NCBI GenBank assembly: GCA_002347085.1
Contig: DDWW01000035.1
Span: forward strand, 1-13,543
DNA from: Desulfobulbaceae bacterium UBA2276
Lineage (GTDB): Bacteria; Desulfobacterota; Desulfobulbia; Desulfobulbales; Desulfocapsaceae
Direction of reading: 5' to 3'
Length of the DNA stretch: 13,543 nt
Part shown: positions 1-4,677 of the stretch, one piece after another
Layout: the number at the start of each line of letters is the position of its first letter
How positions within the stretch are numbered: the stretch's first letter is position 1
Translations under genes and position numbers: made by a program
The notes under the pieces: generated by a model
Databases searched by the model: none
What the model was told of the DNA's origin: nothing
What the model saw: only the letters and a program-made list of their open reading frames with translations

Positions 1-404
1 TCCGCATCGGGATACATGATTTTCATGGGGATAAATACGCCATGATCAAAACCTCTCTCTTCAGCGAGAGCTGCTTCGATCCCATTCTTTTTTAATGTAT
101 CAAATATCTTCCGGGCAAGTACAGGATTTCCTGGTGCAGGATATTCGATTGCATAGGACTCTTGTGGAAAACCATAATAATCGTATATCAGCTCAGGATT
201 TGCCCCGCTGGTAATGGTTGTTTTGCCTTCTTCCCAGTGGGCGCTGATCACAATAATAGCTGACGGTTTTTCCAGCAGAGTCGCAATGTTTTTGAGGCCG
301 GCAAGCAATTCCTTGTGGGATTCCTCTCCCAGAAACGGTAAAGGGCCTCCTCCATGAGAAAGATATAAGACAGAATGCAACGTTTTTTTTGAATTCTCAC
401 TCAT
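1..404 (-). CDS. 4,5-DOPA-type extradiol dioxygenase (LigB/YgiD family), partial, C-terminus beyond left edge
   Basis: Reading the minus strand from the ATG at 404 gives 134 open codons running off the window edge. The product matches the N-terminal half of class III extradiol ring-cleaving dioxygenases like E. coli YgiD. SHGGGP (residues 16-21) carries the first metal-ligand histidine (H17), ISAHWE (53-58) the second (H56), followed by YDYYGFP (74-80), YPAPG (88-92) and GFDHG (118-122). Family members use a metal ion and O2 to cleave catechol-type rings; the true substrate here is unknown. The remaining metal-ligand histidines lie outside the window. An IS element sits directly upstream, and the ATG is inside its target duplication, so the coding sequence is intact but the native leader is now 1.9 kb away. 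The sequence now before the ATG is the IS end, with only a weak GAG as ribosome site. Expression is probably lost or altered (inference). Confidence 0.88.
   Translation of the reverse strand, partial: MSENSKKTLHSVLYLSHGGGPLPFLGEESHKELLAGLKNIATLLEKPSAIIVISAHWEEGKTTITSGANPELIYDYYGFPQESYAIEYPAPGNPVLARKIFDTLKKNGIEAALAEERGFDHGVFIPMKIMYPDA
399..404. repeat. Target-site duplication of the IS, left copy (ACTCAT)
   Basis: ACTCAT abuts the left inverted repeat and recurs at 2297-2302 next to the right one. On the minus strand it reads ATGAGT, the first two codons of the interrupted dioxygenase gene, so duplication kept the start codon attached to the gene. Confidence 0.8.
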
Positions 405-420
405 GATGGTCTCGTAAAAA
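405..420 (+). repeat. Left terminal inverted repeat of the IS
   Basis: GATGGTCTCGTAAAAA, a perfect 16-bp match to the reverse complement of 2281-2296. It is presumably the transposase binding and cleavage site. Confidence 0.88.
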
Positions 421-497
421 ACCAATACTGTTCAACGTGCTAATTTTGTTTAAAAAGTTATGTTTTACAACTTACTATCCCTTCGGTTTTGTGGTAT

Positions 498-525
498 ATA
501 TTATGCTGTAATTATTGCATAATAT
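498..525 (+). promoter_or_regulatory. Hairpin in the transposase leader, abutting the ribosome site
   Basis: ATATTATGC (498-506) and GCATAATAT (517-525) are perfect 9-bp inverted repeats with a 10-nt loop. The 3' arm ends at the base before the Shine-Dalgarno sequence GAGGAG (526-531). The AT-rich left arm also holds possible -10 hexamers such as TATTAT. It could be an RNA hairpin that limits transposase translation, especially on read-through RNA from outside, or a protein-binding dyad. The repeat is seen; the role is inferred. Confidence 0.5.
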
Positions 526-536
526 GAGGAGAAGCT

Positions 537-2279
537 ATGTTTCATGTAAAAAACCACAAACAGCTTAACATTTTTGATCCTTGGGGATATCTGGGACCCA
601 AAAGGCGAAAAGAGATTAACGCTTCATGGGCGGGAATCTTTCGGCACAATATACTCCCTAAGCTCCCCGTGGAATCCTTGCAAAAACATTATCACACCTG
701 GAACGGACGCCCGACCAAGGAGCTGTTTTCCATGATCGGGCTGATGATTCTGCAACAGATGCACGACCTGACTGATGAGCAAGCTGTGGAGCAGTTTTGC
801 TTTAATATCAAATGGCATTACGCCCTCAACATTACAAACCCTGCCGATGCCGCATCCTATGTCAGCCGAAAATCTCTCTGGACCATGCGGGAAATCCTGA
901 CCACAGAGGAGATTTATAACGAGATTTTTCAATCCACTCTCAAGACACTGGCGAAACTGTTTCAGACCGACCTGAGCAAACAGCGTATGGACTCTGTTCA
1001 TATCCAATCAAATATGCGGCGCCTTGGTCGGATTGGGCTGTTTGTCAAAACGATCAAGAAATTTTTGATCAACCTAAAACGGCAGCATCGCGGTCATTTT
1101 GATCAGCTCGACCATAATCTGACGAACCGCTATCTGAGCAAGAGCCAGGATTCATTGTTTGCCATGGTCAAGCCAACGGATTCGGTCAAGACCCTTGATC
1201 AGCTTGCAGAAGATGCCCAGATTCTTACAGAGCGTTTTGCCGCATCCCCTGGGGTCAGCGACATGAGCAGTTTCAAGTTGCTGGTTCGGTTCTTCAGTGA
1301 GCAGTGTGTTATGGAAGAACCGGATAAGGATTCATCTGCCACTGCCAGGAAAGCGACCGCCCGTCCCAACAAGGAAGTCCCTTCCGATTCCCTGCAAAAT
1401 CCTTCTGACCCCGATGCCGGCTACAGCGGCCACAAGGGGCAGGGGTATCAGGTGCAGGTGGTCGAGAATTATTCCCCGACTAACAGCAAGCAGCTCTCGC
1501 TCATTACCAGCGTTACGGTGGAGTCCGCCGATCAGCACGATGCAAATGCCCTGTTGCCGGCCTTGTCCAAGCTGCAACAGCAGGGAATGCTTCCAGAGGA
1601 AATCCTCGCGGATTCACTCTATGGCAGCGACACTAACTGTGAATCGGCCTTGCAAGAACATGGCGTTGCTGTTATTTCACCGGTCATGCCCGGCAATCAG
1701 AAGAAGATGCATCTCTCTGATTTTGTCCTTGATAATCAAGGGGATATTATTTTATGCTCTCACGGTGTTGCCCCTGAACGTATCAAGAAGAACAGCGAAG
1801 GACTGAGCGCTGCATTTCCAGTGACCTGCCATGCTTGCCCGAACTTTGAGCTGTGCCCCGTCGGTAAAGGAAAGAAATCCTGTTATTACCGCTATACAGA
1901 AAAAGATGTCCGCATTGCCCGTAGAAGACGGCAGGAAAACACCGACGCATTCAAAGAGAAATATCGCTTCCGGGCCGGAGTTGAGGCGACAATGTCGGAG
2001 ATCGACCGTCGCACAGGAATCAAACATCTCCGGGTTCGGGGTATGAAAGCTGTGAGCTTTGCCGCCGTGATGAAGACCATAGGTCTCAATATTTTACGGG
2101 CCAGCAGGCACCAAAAGCCGGAAAAAGGCCAACCAGGATCATTGCCCGACCTTTTCTGGCCAATTTTGGCGTTATGCACATTTGTCAAAGATCTATTTCA
2201 GGCAAAATCAGCAAGGTTTGCCATGAGGCCTAGAGTTTTTCGGCTGAGCTGGTTCTATCGGCTTAAAGTGGCATTTTAG
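537..2279 (+). CDS. IS1182-family DDE transposase
   Basis: This 580-residue protein moves the element that encodes it. The N-terminal region (about 15-130) resembles the DUF772-type domain of IS1182/IS5-like transposases. Candidate DDE catalytic residues are D152 (in RMDSVHI), D359 (in LADSLYG) and E483 (in RAGVEATMSEIDRR). A cysteine group in between (C431, C434, C440, C449) looks like the small zinc-finger-like insert common in this family. The ATG at 537 is chosen because GAGGAG lies 5 bases upstream. There is no frameshift or internal stop and both element ends are intact, so it may be active. A basic tail (560-580, RPRVFRLSWFYRLK) ends just before the right inverted repeat. Family is confident; exact catalytic assignment rests on motif spacing alone. 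Confidence 0.9.
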   Translation: MFHVKNHKQLNIFDPWGYLGPKRRKEINASWAGIFRHNILPKLPVESLQKHYHTWNGRPTKELFSMIGLMILQQMHDLTDEQAVEQFCFNIKWHYALNITNPADAASYVSRKSLWTMREILTTEEIYNEIFQSTLKTLAKLFQTDLSKQRMDSVHIQSNMRRLGRIGLFVKTIKKFLINLKRQHRGHFDQLDHNLTNRYLSKSQDSLFAMVKPTDSVKTLDQLAEDAQILTERFAASPGVSDMSSFKLLVRFFSEQCVMEEPDKDSSATARKATARPNKEVPSDSLQNPSDPDAGYSGHKGQGYQVQVVENYSPTNSKQLSLITSVTVESADQHDANALLPALSKLQQQGMLPEEILADSLYGSDTNCESALQEHGVAVISPVMPGNQKKMHLSDFVLDNQGDIILCSHGVAPERIKKNSEGLSAAFPVTCHACPNFELCPVGKGKKSCYYRYTEKDVRIARRRRQENTDAFKEKYRFRAGVEATMSEIDRRTGIKHLRVRGMKAVSFAAVMKTIGLNILRASRHQKPEKGQPGSLPDLFWPILALCTFVKDLFQAKSARFAMRPRVFRLSWFYRLKVAF

Positions 2280-2280
2280 G

Positions 2281-2296
2281 TTTTTACGAGACCATC
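2281..2296 (-). repeat. Right terminal inverted repeat of the IS
   Basis: TTTTTACGAGACCATC, the exact inverse of the left end. It starts 1 bp after the transposase stop codon, so the coding region reaches the very end of the element. Confidence 0.88.
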
Positions 2297-2302
2297 ACTC
2301 AT
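2297..2302. repeat. Target-site duplication of the IS, right copy (ACTCAT)
   Basis: Second copy of the 6-bp duplication. The sequence beyond it (2303 onward) is the original upstream region of the dioxygenase gene, which on the minus strand once led directly into its ATG. Confidence 0.8.
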
Positions 2303-2305
2303 GGC

Positions 2306-2319
2306 AGTATCCGGATACT
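2306..2319. promoter_or_regulatory. 14-bp perfect palindrome, possible operator of the dioxygenase gene
   Basis: AGTATCCGGATACT is identical on both strands. Before the IS inserted it lay only 3 bp upstream of the dioxygenase ATG on the minus strand; it is now separated by the whole element. It could be a repressor operator or a small 5' UTR hairpin. No -35/-10 pair is obvious nearby. Confidence 0.4.
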
Positions 2320-2380
2320 CAAAGTGATTTTGCTTCGTTCAACTGACCCAACAGTATGCGGAGTCACTTTTTATCTTTCC

Positions 2381-2386
2381 ACCCTT
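2381..2386. repeat. Target-site duplication of the MITE, left copy (ACCCTT)
   Basis: ACCCTT directly precedes the left inverted repeat and recurs at 2528-2533. It has the same length as the duplication of the adjacent IS. Confidence 0.75.
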
Positions 2387-2527
2387 GATGGTCTCGCAAA
2401 AAGTCAAAAAAGCCTGTCATTTCGAGCGACAGCGAGAAATCTTTCTTCTTAATCACTGGATACTATTAAGATTTCTCCCGATGGTCGAAATGACATTGTG
2501 ACAGTCTGGACTTTTTGCGAGATTGTC
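2387..2527. mobile_element. 141-bp MITE with ends related to the adjacent IS
   Basis: The left end GATGGTCTCGCAAAAAGTC (2387-2405) and the inverse of the right end, GACAATCTCGCAAAAAGTC (2509-2527), agree at 16 of 19 positions. The left end matches the IS terminal repeat at 15 of its 16 positions. ACCCTT flanks both sides. The element has no ORF. Its interior is a second inverted repeat (2415-2443 with 2468-2495), with arms of the TCATTTCGA...GAGAAATCTT type, a pattern I recognise from dispersed repeats in many bacterial genomes. The likely history is a non-autonomous passenger moved by an IS1182-like transposase. The GTC at the inner end of its repeats is absent from the neighbouring IS, so the partner may be a sister IS rather than this copy. 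Confidence 0.78.
2415..2495. repeat. Internal long hairpin of the MITE
   Basis: TGTCATTTCGA plus GAGAAATCTT on the left (2415-2443) pair with AAGATTTCTC plus TCGAAATGACA on the right (2468-2495), giving 21 pairs interrupted by a small internal loop, around a loop of about 24 nt. Lying downstream of the PPOx-like gene, it could also end or stabilise that transcript, though no U-tract follows. Confidence 0.75.
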
Positions 2528-2533
2528 ACCCTT
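2528..2533. repeat. Target-site duplication of the MITE, right copy (ACCCTT)
   Basis: Second copy of the 6-bp duplication, bordering the right end of the MITE. Confidence 0.75.
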
Positions 2534-2558
2534 TAGGCGACATGATTTACAGTCACTT

Positions 2559-2954
2559 TCAGTCAATGGCTATCTCTTCGCCACCAATGAGGGTGAGAAT
2601 CTTGTTTACCTGGAAGCGAACAAGAAATTTCTTGCCTCGTAGCCGGTCATCTTCAGGACTGAGATGACGTTTGGTCAGAGAGGCTATCAGTGCCTGATCG
2701 GTGCTCTCGTTCAGCTTGGTCAGAAAAAGACGAACCCCACTGTACCCTTGCCCTTCCTCAAGAAAAAGATAGTTGGCGTGGTTGTTCTTTTGCAGGTTCT
2801 TATGGGTGAGGTGGTCGCGCATGACAAAAGCGATTTCATCTTTTCCCTGGACGTTAGGTCTTGAGTAGATTGCCGTATCCACTATACCATTTTCGTCACT
2901 GGTGGCCATAACTCCAATACCCTTCATTTCTGTGAAATAGTTTTCCAGGTTCAT
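2559..2954 (-). CDS. Pyridoxamine 5'-phosphate oxidase-family (FMN-binding split barrel) protein
   Basis: This 131-residue protein has the layout of small PPOx-like split-barrel flavoproteins. It opens with a short helix, then a strand GIGVMATSD (12-20), IVDTAIYSRP (24-33), IAFVMRDHLTHKNLQKN (41-57) and NYLFLEEGQGYSGVRLFL (61-78). The THKNLQKN segment followed by a hydrophobic strand is characteristic of the group. Members bind FMN, haem or F420 and often detoxify or sense small molecules; no specific reaction can be assigned. The minus-strand ATG at 2954 is preceded by AAAGGAG at a good distance. The gene starts 16 bp after the 85-codon gene ends, so the two probably form an operon. The MITE lies 25 bp plus target duplication beyond its stop. 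Confidence 0.8.
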   Translation of the reverse strand: MNLENYFTEMKGIGVMATSDENGIVDTAIYSRPNVQGKDEIAFVMRDHLTHKNLQKNNHANYLFLEEGQGYSGVRLFLTKLNESTDQALIASLTKRHLSPEDDRLRGKKFLVRFQVNKILTLIGGEEIAID

Positions 2955-2970
2955 TGTGTTTTTTCTCCTT

Positions 2971-3228
2971 TTAAGAGGTATGTGTTTTTATTTTTTCCAG
3001 ACAGTCAGTCTGGACGATCTCCAGCGCCGAGATAGTTGCCGTGATTATCGTATCTATAACCACCCCCCCCCACCTTCCCGTCCAGTCATTTCCTGGGCGA
3101 ACCCACTGGCTCTGCAATTCCTGGTTTACGAGAACAAGCGTTCCTGTAGTATCCGTCCTCACCTTGCTCTCGTAATAACGTACTATATTATCAAGAGTTT
3201 CCTGATATGTTTTTTCCTTCCACGACAT
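2971..3228 (-). CDS. Small hypothetical protein (85 aa) with a G9 tract
   Basis: I do not recognise this 85-residue soluble protein; it has no signal peptide or clear membrane segment. The N-terminal half looks helical and charged (KEKTYQETLDNIVRYYESKV), and the middle has a Trp/Gly-rich stretch (WVRPGNDWTGRWGG) before a hydrophobic VVIDTIITATISALEI segment. AGGAG lies upstream of the ATG at 3228 at reasonable spacing, and the gene leads a tight pair with the PPOx-like gene, both supporting a real gene. The codons for residues W-G-G-V contain nine consecutive G on the coding strand (C9 at 3063-3071), a length at which polymerase slippage could switch the frame. Confidence 0.6.
   Translation of the reverse strand: MSWKEKTYQETLDNIVRYYESKVRTDTTGTLVLVNQELQSQWVRPGNDWTGRWGGVVIDTIITATISALEIVQTDCLEKIKTHTS
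3063..3071. repeat. Homopolymer C9 (G9 on the coding strand)
   Basis: Nine C in a row within the 85-codon gene. A one-base change in length would shift the frame for the last third of the protein and could affect coupling to the next gene. Confidence 0.7.
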
Positions 3229-3333
3229 GTTTTATATAACTCCTGTTGCCTTTTATTGAGTGTTCCTTGATTTTACCTTAACTTTACAATAAGCTGTGCT
3301 AAGGCAGATAACAATGTGGGTTAAAGTAGAGGG

Positions 3334-3357
3334 TAATGATAGTGTAAACTCTCATTA
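3334..3357. promoter_or_regulatory. Imperfect dyad overlapping the regulator's start codon
   Basis: TAATGATAG (3334-3342) and CTCTCATTA (3349-3357) are inverted at 8 of 9 positions with a 6-nt spacer; the last base is the A of the ATG. It sits between divergent genes and could be an autoregulatory operator of the LuxR-type protein or an RNA hairpin covering the start. Confidence 0.4.
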
Positions 3358-4223
3358 TGGGTATCCAGATGGCCAGCGGTATGTATGAAATCATTGTGGA
3401 TTCTCTTTCGGCGCACGTTGCGGTGATTGATGACCAGGGGGTTATTGTCCAAACCAACCGGGCCTGGCAACAGTATGCTGCTCGGAATGGAATGGAAGAT
3501 CATGTGGATTCCATCGGTGTCAATTATTTTTCCATCTGCCAAGCAGCCTGGGAAAGCGGCGAGCCGGAAGGAGATCTTGTTGCTGCCGGCATCAAAAAGG
3601 TGCTGGCTGGTGAGATCCTGGAGTTTGTTGTCCAGTATCCCTGCCATGCCCCGACCAGACGTCAGTGGTTCAATCTCCGCGTTCTTCCCTATCTCTCGGA
3701 CGTTGAGCATCAGGTCCTTGTCGTGCATGAGGATATAACGCCCATAATTCTTATCCACGAAGAGTTGCAGCAAAAAGAGACCGAACTGCAGCAGAAGAGT
3801 GAGAAGCTGGAGGAGATGAACATAGCCCTCAAGGTGTTACTTGAACACCGCGCGCGCGGCCTGGAGGAATTGGAACAACGGATAACTGCCAATATCTATG
3901 AACTGGTATTGCCTTATACAGAGAAGTTGAGAAACAGCCTGAAGGATAATCGAGAGCGAACCCTGATCGATATTGTCGAGACCAATCTCCATAACATCAG
4001 CAATCCTTTTTTACATCGACTCTCCTCGCTTCATCTCCTGTTGACGCCACAAGAGGTTGAGGTGGCGGCTTTGATTCGGCCGGGAAAGAGCAGCCAGGAG
4101 ATAGCCGATGTGCTTGGCGTGTCAGTGAGTACTGTCAGTTTCCATCGTAAAAACCTGCGTCGCAAATTGGGGCTGGATGACCGTTCGATGAATCTACGTA
4201 CGTACCTGCTCTCCCTGAAGTGA
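3357..4223 (+). CDS. PAS domain-containing LuxR-type transcriptional regulator
   Basis: This 288-residue cytoplasmic protein has an N-terminal PAS-like sensor domain (about 8-130: VDSLSAHVAVIDDQGVIVQTN through VLVVHEDIT). A Glu/Gln-rich coiled coil follows (133-176), then a linker helix region and a C-terminal LuxR helix-turn-helix (226-286: LLTPQEVEVAALI, SSQEIADVLGVSVSTVSFHRKNLRRKLGL). Such one-component regulators sense a ligand or redox state through PAS and bind DNA with the HTH. An in-frame TAA at 3345 bars longer forms. The ATG at 3357 lacks a normally spaced ribosome site (AGAGGG lies about 24 bases off), and ATGs at 3369 or 3381 are alternatives that keep the PAS fold. It diverges from the PPOx-like operon; that operon, or the downstream B12 unit, is a possible target, by position only. 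Confidence 0.88.
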   Translation: MGIQMASGMYEIIVDSLSAHVAVIDDQGVIVQTNRAWQQYAARNGMEDHVDSIGVNYFSICQAAWESGEPEGDLVAAGIKKVLAGEILEFVVQYPCHAPTRRQWFNLRVLPYLSDVEHQVLVVHEDITPIILIHEELQQKETELQQKSEKLEEMNIALKVLLEHRARGLEELEQRITANIYELVLPYTEKLRNSLKDNRERTLIDIVETNLHNISNPFLHRLSSLHLLLTPQEVEVAALIRPGKSSQEIADVLGVSVSTVSFHRKNLRRKLGLDDRSMNLRTYLLSLK

Positions 4224-4306
4224 GCACATCGGCAGGAGCAAGCATTTTCTCAGGAATCTGCTGATCATACGGGATAAGAGTGCCGAGCATTACACTGATG
4301 GCTGTG

Positions 4307-4321
4307 AACGATTTTATCGTT
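4307..4321. promoter_or_regulatory. 15-bp inverted repeat overlapping the B12-unit -35 region
   Basis: AACGAT-TTT-ATCGTT is a perfect 6-bp inverted repeat around three T. Its last two bases are the first two of the candidate -35 box TTGACT. It could be an operator adding protein control above the riboswitch, or simply a small hairpin after the regulator gene. Confidence 0.35.
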
Positions 4322-4348
4322 GACTTGTCCTTGTTGTTTCGTTACCCT
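4320..4348 (+). promoter_or_regulatory. Candidate sigma70-type promoter of the cobalamin-uptake unit
   Basis: TTGACT (4320-4325), a 17-bp spacer and TACCCT (4343-4348). The -35 is near consensus and the -10 is weak (3 of 6). Transcription would start around 4355, just before the first riboswitch helix at 4361, which supports the placement. Confidence 0.4.
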
Positions 4349-4360
4349 TTGTTCAGAAAA

Positions 4361-4528
4361 TTTCAGATGCTCGTAACTGAGCTTAAAAGGGAACCCGGTG
4401 ACAATCCGGGACGGGCCCGCCGCTGTGACCGGGGACGACCGTTGCATTCAAGCCACTGACCAGTATGATAAAGGGTTGGGAAGGCGCAACAGGGAGGACG
4501 ATCCGGGAGTCAGAAGACCTGTCTGAAA
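4361..4528 (+). ncRNA. Cobalamin (B12) riboswitch
   Basis: The core motifs of the adenosylcobalamin class appear in order: AAAAGGGAAC with CCGGTGACAATCCGG (about 4384-4409), ACGGGCCCGCCGCTGTGA (4411-4428), GCCACTG (4452-4458), GGGAAGGCGCAAC (4478-4490), and the 3' B12 box AGTCAGAAGACCTGT (4508-4522). Closing helix P1 is TTTCAGA (4361-4367) with TCTGAAA (4522-4528), a perfect 7-bp match. A terminator hairpin follows about 60 nt later and a TonB-dependent receptor gene after that, the usual arrangement for B12 uptake. Bound cobalamin should favour termination and lower synthesis of receptor and binding protein. Confidence 0.95.
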
Positions 4529-4589
4529 TCAAGAAGGATGTCTCCGAGGACAAGGGGCAGACCTGTGTCATCTGTGGATAAAACAAGGC

Positions 4590-4630
4590 AATCCCCGGAT
4601 CAATATTTATTGGTCCGGGGATTTTTTTTG
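4590..4630 (+). terminator. Intrinsic terminator of the riboswitch expression platform
   Basis: AATCCCCGGA (4590-4599) pairs with TCCGGGGATT (4614-4623), a 10-bp GC-rich stem followed by a run of T to 4629. It lies between the riboswitch and the receptor start codon, so it is regulatory. The 3' arm can also pair with CCCCGGAC at 4648-4655, an alternative to the terminator stem. Confidence 0.9.
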
Positions 4631-4677
4631 CCTTTTTGGCTGACCTGCCCCGGACTGCTTTTCTGGAAGGAGGAAAA

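Larger units (their letters stand above)
405..2296 (+). mobile_element. Complete IS1182-like insertion sequence, 1892 bp
   Basis: The ends are perfect 16-bp inverted repeats, GATGGTCTCGTAAAAA at 405-420 and its reverse complement at 2281-2296. A 6-bp direct repeat ACTCAT (399-404 and 2297-2302) flanks it and reads as the target-site duplication. One long transposase ORF fills the element and stops 1 bp before the right inverted repeat. Length, single-ORF design and transposase type fit the IS1182 family (established knowledge). The shared sequence around the junctions extends by one base on either side depending on where the end is drawn; the 6-bp duplication is the choice that keeps both ends symmetrical and also works for the neighbouring MITE. 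Confidence 0.88.

Noticed and set aside
1297..1806. Plus-strand 169-codon ORF inside the transposase
   Set aside because: It is a frame-shifted shadow rich in Arg, Pro and Cys; the transposase frame is continuous and does not need it.
2321..2372. AAAGTGA / TCACTTT inverted repeat followed by T, as a possible terminator
   Set aside because: Seven-bp AT-rich arms with a 36-nt loop are too weak, and no plus-strand gene needs it apart from the IS.
2956..3270. Plus-strand 104-codon ORF opposite the 85-codon gene
   Set aside because: Low-complexity Phe/Leu/Pro product. The minus-strand gene has a ribosome site and operon spacing, so this is a shadow.
4636..4677. TTG start 14 codons upstream for the TonB receptor
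   Set aside because: It would bury the ribosome site and the signal peptide within the protein; the ATG at 4678 has GGAGG and a proper signal sequence.
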